A stretch of 23,750 nt of DNA from JBBRYW01 sp038253945. GTDB taxonomy: Bacteria > Actinomycetota > Thermoleophilia > Gaiellales > Gaiellaceae. Location: assembly GCA_038253945.1 (NCBI GenBank), contig JBBSGR010000025.1:1-23750 (forward strand). The letters run 5' to 3'. Positions 14,474 through 22,563 of the stretch are shown here, piece by piece. Within the stretch, counting starts at the first letter, position 1. Each line of letters opens with the position of its first letter. Below the pieces are notes generated by a model, which was not told the origin of the DNA, searched no databases, and saw only the letters and a list, made by a program, of their open reading frames with translations. A program made the position numbers and the translations under genes.

Positions 14474-15261
14474 CCGGGTCCCTGCCCGTTCTCGGTCCCT
14501 TCCACCTGCTCGACGCTGCCGGTCATCGCGGCGACGACGTCGTCCATCGTCGCCTCGCTCGCCCGAAAGCGGGCCACGCGACGGCCGAGCCGCAGCACCT
14601 CGATCCGGTCGGCGACCTCGAACACCTGCGGCAGGTTGTGCGAGATGAAGACGACCGAGATGCCCGAGTCGCGGACCGAGCGGACGAGATCGAGCACGTG
14701 TTGTGCCTGCACGACCCCGAGGGCGGCCGTCGGCTCGTCCATGAACAGCACCTTGCTCGCCCAGTTGACCGCCCGCCCCACCGCGACGCCCTGCAGCTGC
14801 CCGCCGGAGAGGTTGGCGACGGGCGCCGTCACACTCGGGATGCGCACGCCGAGCTTCGAGAACGCCTCCGCGGCGCTCCGCCGCATCGCCGGCTTGTCCA
14901 GGAAGCCGAAGAGGCTGAGTGGGAATGGGCGGACGAGCTCGCGGCCGAGAAAAAGGTTCGCGGCCGGGTCGAGCTCGGGTGCGAGCGCGAGGTCCTGGTA
15001 GACGGTCTCGAGGCCCATCCCGCGCGCAACGGTTGGCGACCCGATCGAGACCGGCCGGCCCTCGAAGCGAATCTCGCCCGCGTCCGGATGGAGCGTCCCC
15101 GACAGGATCTTGATCAGCGTCGACTTGCCGGCCCCGTTGTCGCCGACGAGCGCCACCACCTCGCCCCCGCGTACCTCGAAGCTGGCTCCGCGTAGCGCCT
15201 CGACGTGGCCGAAGCTCTTGAAGATCTCCCGCGCCCCGAGCACGACCCCGTTCTCAGTCAC
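14470..15261 (-). CDS. Sugar ABC transporter ATPase, single-domain
   Basis: From GTG 15261 the protein has 263 residues. It has Walker A GDNGAGKST, Q-loop VYQDLALAPELD, signature LSGGQLQGVAVGRA, Walker B VLFMDEPTAALG and H-loop ISHNLPQVFE. Most carbohydrate-uptake family 2 ATPases (RbsA, XylG) carry two such domains in about 500 residues; this is one domain, as in FrcA-like systems, so a dimer would serve. The GTG start overlaps the kinase stop (GTGA) with GGGAGG 10 bases upstream. The longer frame up to 15543 is a shadow of the kinase gene. Confidence 0.93.
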   Translation of the reverse strand: MTENGVVLGAREIFKSFGHVEALRGASFEVRGGEVVALVGDNGAGKSTLIKILSGTLHPDAGEIRFEGRPVSIGSPTVARGMGLETVYQDLALAPELDPAANLFLGRELVRPFPLSLFGFLDKPAMRRSAAEAFSKLGVRIPSVTAPVANLSGGQLQGVAVGRAVNWASKVLFMDEPTAALGVVQAQHVLDLVRSVRDSGISVVFISHNLPQVFEVADRIEVLRLGRRVARFRASEATMDDVVAAMTGSVEQVEGTENGQGPG

Positions 15262-16607
15262 GTTGTCACCACCTCCCGCGCCGGCCTGACTGCAGGCAGG
15301 TCCTCGATACCGCCGTAGATCCCCGCGGCGAGCCCCGCGAGGAGCGCCGCTCCGCGGGCCCCGGCCTCTGCGACGGGCGGCCGCTCGAACGAGCCGAGCA
15401 ACTGCCGCTTGACGGCTCGCACCGCCGGATCGTGCGCCCATCCGCCGCCGACGACGAGCCGCTCGGTCGGCCCTGCAACGCTCTCGATCACCGCCTTCAT
15501 CCCGGCCGCACGAGCGGCGGTCGCCTCGAGCGCAGCGCGCCACACGAGCCCGGGCGAGACACCCGGCCCGATGCCGGCGAGCGACGCCGTGTCACTCGTC
15601 AGGTCGAGGACGGTCAGTCCTCCGGCACCGTGGGGCGAGGCGATCGCGGCCGCATTCAGATCCTCACGCCCGTCCTCGCCGGCCCCGAGGAGATCGAGGA
15701 AGCGCTGCAGGACGAGCCCGGACCGGAAGCCGCCGAGGAAAGCGTTGTGGGCGCCGAAGACGTGCCAGCCGACCGTGACGCCGCCGGCCACGGCACGCCG
15801 CACGGCTTCAACAGGAACCGGCGGCGGGACTGCGCGCACCAGAGCCTCCGCGCTGCCGCACGAGTCGAAGAGATCGCCTGGCCGGGTCGCGCCGGCGCCC
15901 ACGGCGGCGCAGAGATGGTCGTGGCCTGCCACGGCAAGCACGGCACCGTCGAACGCCGCGGCGTGGCCAGCGGGTGTTCCGGCCGGCGCCGGCTCGGGAA
16001 GCAGACTCGTCGCGAAGCCCGCCCACTCGACCGCCTCACCCCACCAGGAGCGGTGCTCGAGCTCGAGGAAGCCCGTGCGCGCGGCAAGCGACAGCTCGGC
16101 CGTCTCATCGCCTCCCAGCCCGCGGACGATCCATTCGGCGACGTTGAGCCAGCGCACGCCGCGTGCCGTAGCGACATCGTTGGTGCGCAGCCAGCGCAAC
16201 TTCGCGAGCGAGCAGCGATGACTCGGAGGTAACCCGGTGCGCTCGACGAAGCGCTCGGAGCCAAGCTCGGCGACGAGCAGCGCCGCCTCCCGCTCGCCGC
16301 GCCCGTCATGCCACGCGATCGCCGGCACGACCGGTTTGCCGCTCGCGTCGAGGAGCACACCGGTCTCGGCCATGCTCGTCACACCGAGCGCGGCGACGTG
16401 GCCCTCGGCCGCCGCCGAGAGCGCCTCGCGGATTGCGCGGAGCGCACCCTCGAGCAGCTCGCCCGGGTCGAGCTCGGCCCCCGTCGGCACCTTCCGCCAC
16501 GGCGTCGGAGCGGAGCCCCGCCCAAGCTCGGCGCCGTCGACCCGGGTAACGACGGCCTTGCAGCTCGTCGTCCCGACGTCGAGCCCCACGAGCACGTCGT
16601 GGCTCAC
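15258..16607 (-). CDS. FGGY-family sugar kinase
   Basis: From GTG 16607 the protein has 449 residues. The first ATPase-fold motif is VGLDVGTTSCKAVV (8-20), followed by LGVTSMAETGVLLD, AIAWHDGRGEREA, AVAGHDHLCAAVGAGA (with the predicted catalytic Asp) and the C-terminal adenosine motif LVVGGGWAHDPAVRAVK. FGGY kinases phosphorylate pentuloses, hexuloses, polyols or glycerol; the substrate here is open. The start has GGAGG 7 bases upstream and overlaps the isomerase stop (GTGA). It probably phosphorylates the sugar imported by the ABC system encoded next to it. Confidence 0.93.
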   Translation of the reverse strand: MSHDVLVGLDVGTTSCKAVVTRVDGAELGRGSAPTPWRKVPTGAELDPGELLEGALRAIREALSAAAEGHVAALGVTSMAETGVLLDASGKPVVPAIAWHDGRGEREAALLVAELGSERFVERTGLPPSHRCSLAKLRWLRTNDVATARGVRWLNVAEWIVRGLGGDETAELSLAARTGFLELEHRSWWGEAVEWAGFATSLLPEPAPAGTPAGHAAAFDGAVLAVAGHDHLCAAVGAGATRPGDLFDSCGSAEALVRAVPPPVPVEAVRRAVAGGVTVGWHVFGAHNAFLGGFRSGLVLQRFLDLLGAGEDGREDLNAAAIASPHGAGGLTVLDLTSDTASLAGIGPGVSPGLVWRAALEATAARAAGMKAVIESVAGPTERLVVGGGWAHDPAVRAVKRQLLGSFERPPVAEAGARGAALLAGLAAGIYGGIEDLPAVRPAREVVTT

Positions 16608-17620
16608 CTGGCGACCTCCGGCGGGAGACACCGGAGTGCCTCGATTTCGCCCGTCACTCGGCAGGGCCCGGCAGCGTACGGGACGAGCAGCGTGTCGCCC
16701 CGCCGTAGCGGCATGCGCTCGCTCGCGGCCGTCACGAGCTCGCCGGCGCCCGCAACGCCCACGAGGATCGAGAAGGCGGGCTCGAGCTCGGCCTCGGGCT
16801 CGGGCCGGATCCGCTCTGCGCGGAAGAACGCGTCGGCCTCCTGCGGCAGCAGCGCCTCGACCCCCGGGCGGACCCGGCCTCGGCCTTCGCGCAACTGCGC
16901 GAGTCGGTCGCCGGCCCAGGCCGAGCGGTCAACCGCGCCGAGCGCGCGCTCGAGCCCGAGCCCGAGGTGATACTCGAGGTCACCGTCGATCGCGAAGCCG
17001 TCCCATTCGAGCAGGATCGAGAGGTCGCTTGGCTCCTGGACTTCGACCATGAAGACGCCTTCGCCGATCGCGTGTGGAACCCCGGCCGGCACGTAGACCG
17101 TATCGCCTGCCGCAACCTCGATCGGGTTCATCGCGCCGAGCAACGCCTCCGCATCTTGGCGCTCCACCCACCCCTCGAGCGTTTCCCGATCGACTTCCTC
17201 GCGAAAGCCGACGTGGACGACCGCCCCGCCGCGGGTGCCGACGATCAGCCAAGCCTCGGTCTTGCCGACCGGGCTGCCCAGCAGGCGCGCCGCGAACGCT
17301 TGGTCCGGGTGAATGTGCACGGGCAGGCGCTCGCCCGCGTCGAGCAGTTTGACCAGGACCCGCGGCTCAGGCCGCGCCAGCGCGTCGTGATCTGGGCCGA
17401 GGAACGCGTCCGGGCCGGCCGCGATCGCGTCCCGCAGCAGTCGCCCGTCGGGCAATCGCGAGAGCCCGGCCTCATCTGACCCGAACGCCGTCGTCGTTGA
17501 TCCCACCCAGTCCTCCGGCGCGTACTCGTCCTCACAGGCAATCCCTCGAAACGCGGCGATCGACGAGCCGCCGCGGTAGAAGCGGTGCAGCAGGTTGGGA
17601 CCGAACGCGATGGGCCTCAC
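16604..17620 (-). CDS. Class I mannose-6-phosphate isomerase-like protein
   Basis: The protein has 338 residues in a double cupin layout. The zinc-site elements are PVHIHPDQAFA (His102, His104), GKTEAW (Glu122) and YVPAGVPHAIGEG (His183), as in type I phosphomannose isomerases. The C-terminal half has a second beta-barrel (GDTLLVPYAAGPCRVTGEIEAL). These enzymes interconvert aldose and ketose phosphates. In this operon the protein may act on the kinase product rather than on mannose-6-phosphate. GTG 17620 overlaps the lacI stop (GTGA) with GGGGGAG upstream. Confidence 0.9.
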   Translation of the reverse strand: MRPIAFGPNLLHRFYRGGSSIAAFRGIACEDEYAPEDWVGSTTTAFGSDEAGLSRLPDGRLLRDAIAAGPDAFLGPDHDALARPEPRVLVKLLDAGERLPVHIHPDQAFAARLLGSPVGKTEAWLIVGTRGGAVVHVGFREEVDRETLEGWVERQDAEALLGAMNPIEVAAGDTVYVPAGVPHAIGEGVFMVEVQEPSDLSILLEWDGFAIDGDLEYHLGLGLERALGAVDRSAWAGDRLAQLREGRGRVRPGVEALLPQEADAFFRAERIRPEPEAELEPAFSILVGVAGAGELVTAASERMPLRRGDTLLVPYAAGPCRVTGEIEALRCLPPEVAR

Positions 17621-18660
17621 GGGCCGATCTCCCCCGATCCCCGCACCACCAGCGTCGTGGGCACGATGACTCGCTTCGGAGGGGAGTCGTCTCCTGCCAG
17701 ACGGGCGAACAGCATCTCGGCCGCGAGGCGGCCCATCGCGCCCGAGTCGTGTGCGACCACCGTGATCGGGGTCGCGAGCATGTCGGCGAGCTCGAAGTCG
17801 TCGAAGCCGACGAGGGCGATGCGGCGCCCGCGGGCGCGCAGCGCGCGGAGGACGCCGATGCTCATCCGGTTGTTCGTCGTGAAGATCGCCGTCGGTGGCT
17901 CGGGCTGCTCGAGCAGCCCGCCCGCGACTGACTCTGCCTCGGCCGTGTCGTGCGGGCTGAGCCGCACGAGCGATTCCTCGAACACGAGACCCGCGCCGGC
18001 AAGCGCGAGCCGGCAGCCTTCCACCCGCTCGCGAACCGTGGTGAACGAAGGCGCGTCCCCGACGACTCCGATGCGGCGGTGGCCGTGTGCGAGCAGGTGC
18101 TCGACGGCCGAGCGCGCTCCACCGACGTTATCCAGGAGGATCGTGTCCGCTTCGATGCCGTGCGCAGGGCGGTCGAGGAAGACCACCGGCGTGCCCAGCA
18201 GAAGCTCCGACTCGAGGTAGCGGTGGTCACTGGCCTGTCCGGCCGGGACGATGAGCAGTCCGTCGACGCGGTGGCGCGACATGGTGTGGACGAGATCGCG
18301 CTCCAACTCCGGTTCGTCCTCGGAGCTCGCGGTGATCAGCAGGTGCCGGTGCCGGCGCGAAACCTCCTCCGCCGTTCTCGCGATCGCCGAGTAAAAGGGG
18401 TTCGAGACGTCGCCGATGACGAGCCCGATAGTCGTCGAGCCCTGTCCGGGGCGAAGGCTGCGCGCGATCTCGTTCCGGCGGAAACCGAGCGCCTCGATTG
18501 CCTGCCTCACCTGCGCCGCCGTCGCCGAGCCGACGCCGGGCTCGCCGTTCACCACACGCGAGACGGTCTTCAGGCTCACCCCGGCGGTGTGCGCGACGTC
18601 ACGCATGGTCGGCCGCGAGGCACGCGGCCTGTTGGAGGGCGCCGAAGACAACGTTGTCAT
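17617..18660 (-). CDS. LacI-family transcriptional regulator of the sugar operon
   Basis: The protein has 347 residues. The DNA-binding domain (TMRDVAHTAGVSLKTVSRVV, then NGEPGVGSATAAQVRQAIEA) lies at 18-57 with the hinge helix RNEIARSLRPG, followed by a sugar-binding domain (TTIGLVIGDVSNPFYSAIAR, RVDGLLIVPAGQ, PTAIFTTNNRMSIGVL, IALVGFDDFELADML). LacI proteins usually repress until the sugar binds. The gene opens the operon with the isomerase, kinase and importer. ATG 18660 lies directly beside one of two identical palindromes, so the gene is probably autoregulated. No ribosome site is visible; ATG 18606 is a less likely alternative, as it would cut close to the DNA-binding domain. Confidence 0.94.
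   Translation of the reverse strand: MTTLSSAPSNRPRASRPTMRDVAHTAGVSLKTVSRVVNGEPGVGSATAAQVRQAIEALGFRRNEIARSLRPGQGSTTIGLVIGDVSNPFYSAIARTAEEVSRRHRHLLITASSEDEPELERDLVHTMSRHRVDGLLIVPAGQASDHRYLESELLLGTPVVFLDRPAHGIEADTILLDNVGGARSAVEHLLAHGHRRIGVVGDAPSFTTVRERVEGCRLALAGAGLVFEESLVRLSPHDTAEAESVAGGLLEQPEPPTAIFTTNNRMSIGVLRALRARGRRIALVGFDDFELADMLATPITVVAHDSGAMGRLAAEMLFARLAGDDSPPKRVIVPTTLVVRGSGEIGP
18647..18658. promoter_or_regulatory. LacI-type operator O1, inside the lacI start
   Basis: GACAACGTTGTC is a perfect 12-bp palindrome with the central CG typical of LacI-family sites. It covers codons 2-5 of lacI. An identical copy lies upstream. A repressor bound here would block initiation or early elongation of the operon. 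Confidence 0.75.
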
Positions 18661-18689
18661 CGAACCGGGCGCAATTCACGCACACTCGA

Positions 18690-18701
18690 GACAACGTTGT
18701 C
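18690..18701. promoter_or_regulatory. LacI-type operator O2, upstream of lacI
   Basis: This is the second exact copy of GACAACGTTGTC. The two centres are 43 bp apart, about four helical turns, so two repressor dimers would bind the same face of the DNA, with the promoter between them. Confidence 0.75.
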
Positions 18702-18943
18702 AAGAGGCGGCGCGAGACGACGCCCACCAGCTCCGCGATGTGAGCCAGGTGCGCCAGATCCGCGCACGCGAAGGATGGTCGGGCCGTACATCGGCAGCGC
18801 GCACGGCCGACGAGCTCGACGATGCGTCCGACGAGTTCTGGGCATCGGCGTAGCCTGAAGCAGCAGTGTCGACCGGTGGCAGCCCGCCGGCAGACGCGCT
18901 GCCCACCATGTTGTCCCGGCGCGGCTGTGCTGTACTTGGGGGC
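18702..18943. other. Intergenic stretch upstream of the SDR gene
   Basis: This 242-base stretch lies between the upstream LacI operator and the SDR gene. Frames on both strands are open in parts but have no ribosome site, family motif or typical codon pattern. I see no further copy of the LacI operator, no RNA gene and no clear promoter. Confidence 0.5.
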
Positions 18944-19735
18944 ATGGGGGCGAAGCGTGCGCTCGTGACTGGGGCCTCGTCGGGGATTGGTGAGGCGTAC
19001 GTGGAGGGGTTGGCCGAAGACGGCTGGGAAGTGGTCGCCGTCGCCCGGCGTCGCGACCGGCTCGAAGCGTCCGCCGCGAGGCTCGAAGCTCTGCACGGAA
19101 CCGAGGTGCGGATCGTGGCGGCGGACCTCGCGACCTCCGCAGGTCTTGATGCGGTGCGGGAAGTTGCTTTGGAGGCGCCGCTCGACCTGCTGGTGAACAA
19201 CGCCGGCCTGGCCCACTACATGCCGTTCGTCGAGCTTCCGGCAGAGTCGGCGCGTGAGCTCGTCGATCTGAACGTGCTCGCGCCTGTCCTGCTGACGCGC
19301 GCGGTACTTCCGCAGATGATCGAGCGGAAAGCGGGCGCGATCGTGAATGTGGCGTCGCTGCTTGCGTTCAGCGGTGAATGGGACGCGCCGCACCTGCCCC
19401 AGCGGGCGGTGTATGCAAGCACCAAGTCGTTCCTGGTCACGTTCACGCAGATTCTTGCGCAGGAGGTCGAAGGCTTCGGCGTGCGCGTGCAGGTGCTCTG
19501 TCCGGGCGTGGTTCGGACCGAGTTTCACTCTCGCCAGGGCATGGATTTGAGCGGCCGGACGCGGATGGAGCCAGGAGATGTGGTCAGTGCAAGCTTGCGC
19601 GATCTCGAGCACGGGGTCTTGGTGTCGATTCCAGGGCTCGAGGACGAGCGGGTGTTCGAAGCGTTCGTCGCTGGCCAGGCTGGGCTCGCCGGGTCGACTG
19701 GGGCGGTAGCTCCGGCGAGTCGATACCGCGACTAG
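18944..19735 (+). CDS. Short-chain dehydrogenase/reductase
   Basis: From ATG 18944 the protein has 263 residues of a classical SDR. The NAD(P) motif is ALVTGASSGIGEAY, followed by VAADLATSAG, LVNNAGLAHYMP, the catalytic Ser in NVASLLAFSG and YASTK with the catalytic Tyr and Lys, and VQVLCPGVVRTEFHSRQ. Arg residues after the second strand (VAVARRRDR) suggest NADP(H). The substrate is unknown. ATG 18944 is chosen because the Rossmann fold begins four residues later; the frame extends to 18866 without family-like sequence. The upstream GGGGG is very close to the start, so initiation may be weak or leaderless. Confidence 0.93.
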   Translation: MGAKRALVTGASSGIGEAYVEGLAEDGWEVVAVARRRDRLEASAARLEALHGTEVRIVAADLATSAGLDAVREVALEAPLDLLVNNAGLAHYMPFVELPAESARELVDLNVLAPVLLTRAVLPQMIERKAGAIVNVASLLAFSGEWDAPHLPQRAVYASTKSFLVTFTQILAQEVEGFGVRVQVLCPGVVRTEFHSRQGMDLSGRTRMEPGDVVSASLRDLEHGVLVSIPGLEDERVFEAFVAGQAGLAGSTGAVAPASRYRD

Positions 19736-19843
19736 CAGCCGGCAACCGCCGTCTCGCGTTGGCGCTGACACCCCTGAGGCGCGGCGCCCGCATGGCAGTG
19801 AGTGGCATGCTGGAGCTCTCGGCCTGGAGAAGGAAGGCTCAGG

Positions 19844-20402
19844 GTGGCGAACCTCATCTACTCGGCGATCACGTCGCTTGACGGCTACGTCGCGGACGAG
19901 GACGGCAAGTTCGACTGGGCCGTGCCGGACGACGAGGTGCACGCCTTCGTCAATGAGCTCGAACGGCCGGTCGGCACGTATCTCTACGGGCGTCGGATCT
20001 ATGAGGTGATGGCCGGCTGGGAGACGGCGCAGACCGGAGCCGACCAGCGGCCCGTCGGGCGGGACTTCGCGGAGATTTGGCAGGCCGCCGACAAGATCGT
20101 GTACTCGAGGACGCTGGAGACGGTATCCAGCGCCAGGACGCGGATCGAGCGAGACTTCGACCCCGACGCGGTCCGGCAGCTGAAAGGGCGAGCAGACCGT
20201 GACATCAGCGTCGGCGGTCCGGGGCTCGCCGCGCGCGATCGCGGCCGGCCTGGTCGACGAGTTGCACCTGTTCCTGACGCCGATCGTGGTGGGAGGCGGC
20301 AGACAGTCGCTCCCCGACGGTGTGCGCACGAGGCTCGAACTGCTGAGCGAACGACGTTTCGGCAACGGCGTCGTTCACCTCCACTACCGCACCGGGACGT
20401 GA
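19844..20402 (+). pseudogene. RibD/dihydrofolate reductase-like protein, frameshifted
   Basis: GTG 19844 follows AGGAAGG (19831-19837). The first frame gives NLIYSAITSLDGYVADEDGK, YLYGRRIYEVMAGWE and KIVYSRTLETV as far as DISVGGPGLA. Near 20231-20238, in the run CCGCGCGCGATCGCG, the family sequence moves to the next frame (AIAAGLVDELHLFLTPIVVG, RFGNGVVHLHYRTGT) and ends at 20402. One base too many or two too few explains it. Joined, the product would be about 185 residues, the usual length of the RibD C-terminal-domain/dihydrofolate-reductase-like proteins common in Actinobacteria, which are NADPH-binding reductases of mostly unknown substrate. The break lies in a GC repeat, so a sequence error is as likely as a real mutation. 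Confidence 0.82.
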
Positions 20403-20445
20403 AGGACGATATCGGGCCGCTTTCCGCTCACGATTGGTCAAGCGG

Positions 20446-20467
20446 TCCGGTGAACCGGAATTAGATT
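20446..20467. promoter_or_regulatory. Palindrome followed by a possible -10 element
   Basis: TCCGGT-GA-ACCGGA (20446-20459) is a perfect inverted repeat with a 2-base centre. TAGATT (20462-20467) follows and fits a -10 hexamer. No -35 at good spacing is seen. If real, it would drive the membrane glycosyltransferase gene with a leader of about 105 bases. The rest of 20403-20579 shows nothing else. Confidence 0.35.
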
Positions 20468-20579
20468 CAATGGCGTCGAGTGTCAGAGTCGCCTAGTCAG
20501 TGCCTGCGCCGTCGAGCCGGGCGCCCAGCTCGCGCTCCGTCGCCCACGTCCGCCTCACCCCGGTGCCAAAGTAACCAGC

Positions 20580-22082
20580 GTGCCGAGTAGCGCGGCGACC
20601 GACCGCCTCGCGCTCGCGGACCCACGCCTTGCGCTCGGCGTGCTGATCGGCCTGGGGACTCTCGTCGCGTTGGTGCTGATCGCGTTCGCGCATGGGTACG
20701 GGTACCACCGCGACGAGCTCTACTTCCTCGCCGCGGGCCATCACCTGGCCTGGTCGTATCCCGACCAGGGCCCGCTGACCCCGCTGCTCGCCCGCTCGAT
20801 GGACTGGATCGCGCCCGGGTCATTGACCGTGCTGCGCATCCCCTCGGCGCTGATGGCCGGCGGCACGGTGCTGGTCACCGGAGTGATCGCACGCGAGCTC
20901 GGGGGCGAGCGGGGCGCGCAGCTCATCGCTGCGAGCTGCGCGGCGGTCGCCTCGATCGTCCTCGTTGTCGGCCACCTGCTCAGCACGTCGACGTTCGACC
21001 TGCTGGCGTGGTCGCTCGTCACATGGCTCGTAGCCCGCGTGGTTCGTACCGGCGAGGAGCGGCTCTGGATCGTGGTGGGCCTCGTCGCCGGGCTCGCGCT
21101 GCTCAACAAGCCGCTTATCGCCTTCCTCCTTGCCGCACTCGGGGCCGGTTTGCTGCTTGTCGGGCCACGCCGTCTCCTTCACAGCGGCTGGCCGTGGATG
21201 GGCCTCGCGATCGCCCTCGCGATCTGGTCGCCCTGGCTGCTCTGGCAGGCCGACCACGGCTGGCCCCAGCTCGACGTCTCCTCGTCGATCGCCAAAGGCG
21301 GGTCGGCCAGCTCGCAGCCGCGCTGGGCCCTGCTCCCGTTCCAGTTCCTGCTCGTCAGCCCCGTACTCGCGCCGGTGTGGATCGCGGGCCTCTTGGCCCT
21401 CCTGCGCCGGCCCGCCCTACGCCCGTTGAGGTTCTTCGCCGTCGCCTGGGTCGTCCTCGCGGTTGTCTTCCTTGCCGCCGGCGGCAAGCCCTACTACCTG
21501 GCCGGTATGTTCCCCGTCCTCCTCGGAGCAGGGGCGATCGAGACCGACGCCTGGCTTGCGCGCCGCTCGGTGCGGCTGCGGCGTGGGGTCCTCGTCGCCG
21601 CGATCGCCCTCAGCGGGCTCGTCTCGGGCGTGATCGCCCTGCCCCTGCTCCCGAAGGGTCAGGCGGGGCCGGTAATCGCGATGAACGGAGACGTTGGCGA
21701 GACGATCGGCTGGCCCGAGCTCGCGCGGCAGGTGGCTGGCGCCTACCGTCGCGCGGTGGGAAGGCCCGTCATCTTCACCTCCAACTATGGGGAAGCGGGG
21801 GCCCTCGACCGCTTCGGACCGGCGCTCGGGCTCCCCCAGGCCTACAGCGGTCACAACGCCTTCGTCGAGTGGGGGCCGCCCCCGGATCGCGCCGGCCCCG
21901 TCGTCGTCGTCGGCCTCGACGCGTCCGAGCTCGGCCGCCAGTTCGCGGGCTGCCGCCTCGCGGCGCGCGTCGACAACGCCGCCGGCGTCGACAACGACGA
22001 GCGCGGCACCCCGATCGATCTCTGCACGGGCACGCGACGCTCCTGGTCGCAGATCTGGCCGAGCCTGCGCCACCTCGGCTGA
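20580..22082 (+). CDS. GT39-like membrane glycosyltransferase (PMT/ArnT superfamily)
   Basis: The protein has 500 residues and about ten membrane helices. The first outer loop has GYHRDELYFLAAGHHLAW and PDQGPLTPLLAR; acidic residues in this loop (DE) are the usual catalytic site of lipid-phosphate-sugar transferases of the GT-C fold. Next come RIPSALMAGGTVLVTGVIAREL and LLNKPLIAFLLAALGAGL, then a soluble C-terminal part of about 140 residues (RPVIFTSNYGEAGALDRFG, YSGHNAFVEWGPPP). It would move a sugar from a polyprenyl-phosphate carrier to a protein, lipid or wall polymer outside the membrane; the acceptor is unknown. GTG 20580 has no obvious ribosome site. Confidence 0.87.
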   Translation: MPSSAATDRLALADPRLALGVLIGLGTLVALVLIAFAHGYGYHRDELYFLAAGHHLAWSYPDQGPLTPLLARSMDWIAPGSLTVLRIPSALMAGGTVLVTGVIARELGGERGAQLIAASCAAVASIVLVVGHLLSTSTFDLLAWSLVTWLVARVVRTGEERLWIVVGLVAGLALLNKPLIAFLLAALGAGLLLVGPRRLLHSGWPWMGLAIALAIWSPWLLWQADHGWPQLDVSSSIAKGGSASSQPRWALLPFQFLLVSPVLAPVWIAGLLALLRRPALRPLRFFAVAWVVLAVVFLAAGGKPYYLAGMFPVLLGAGAIETDAWLARRSVRLRRGVLVAAIALSGLVSGVIALPLLPKGQAGPVIAMNGDVGETIGWPELARQVAGAYRRAVGRPVIFTSNYGEAGALDRFGPALGLPQAYSGHNAFVEWGPPPDRAGPVVVVGLDASELGRQFAGCRLAARVDNAAGVDNDERGTPIDLCTGTRRSWSQIWPSLRHLG

Positions 22083-22226
22083 ACCTCCGGCCGCGGCAGC
22101 GCTGATCCAGCGGATGAGATCCCCGCCCTCTGCCTGCCAATTTGTCCCTTAAGTGGCGGACGACGTCGAGCTGGCGGTAGCGGCCAGATCTGCGTCGTCC
22201 GCAGGCGCTGTCCGAGGCGACCGGTC

Positions 22227-22465
22227 CGGCACCACTTCGGCATCACGGGCTTCGGGGTCAAAGCGTGGACCGCTCGTGACGCGGGCGACCGGATCAGCAA
22301 CGAGCACGACGAGTCGCGCCGCTCAGGCCCCTCGGCGAGGCGGGAAAGTACGCCGAGGTGGCTGACGCGGACGTGTACTGGCCGAGGCTCATCCGCAGTC
22401 GCGCCTCCGCGAAGGACGATTCGGACTTCGATCCGATCCGCGACGAGCCCGCGCTCACGAACTGA
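22227..22465 (+). pseudogene. Relic of a cupin-type gene
   Basis: One frame from 22227 encodes HHFGITGFGVKAW and ends in GDRISNEHDES. This is like the start of small actinobacterial cupin proteins, where similar sequence precedes a barrel and a short helical C-terminus. A second frame just downstream encodes SAKDDSDFDPIRDEPALTN and stops at 22463-22465, resembling the end of the same kind of protein. The intervening barrel is missing and the frames differ, so this is a deleted and shifted remnant. The rest of 22083-22563 holds nothing else I can identify. The identification rests on remembered family sequence. Confidence 0.5.
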
Positions 22466-22563
22466 CCGGCCTGAGCGCCAGATCGAGGTTCTTCGCCTCC
22501 CCATTGGGTACGAGGTGGTGCCCGATCACCACGATCTCGACAACCTGACGTAGCCTCCGGTCC

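Noticed and set aside
18599..20365. A 588-codon open frame on the minus strand
   Set aside because: It runs antisense through the SDR and RibD-like genes, is rich in Arg, His and Pro with no family motif, and both genes beneath it have clear catalytic motifs. It is a shadow caused by high GC.
20470..20496. An 8-codon reading frame (MASSVRVA) in the leader of the glycosyltransferase gene
   Set aside because: It has no ribosome site and such short frames arise by chance. There is no attenuator-like structure around it.
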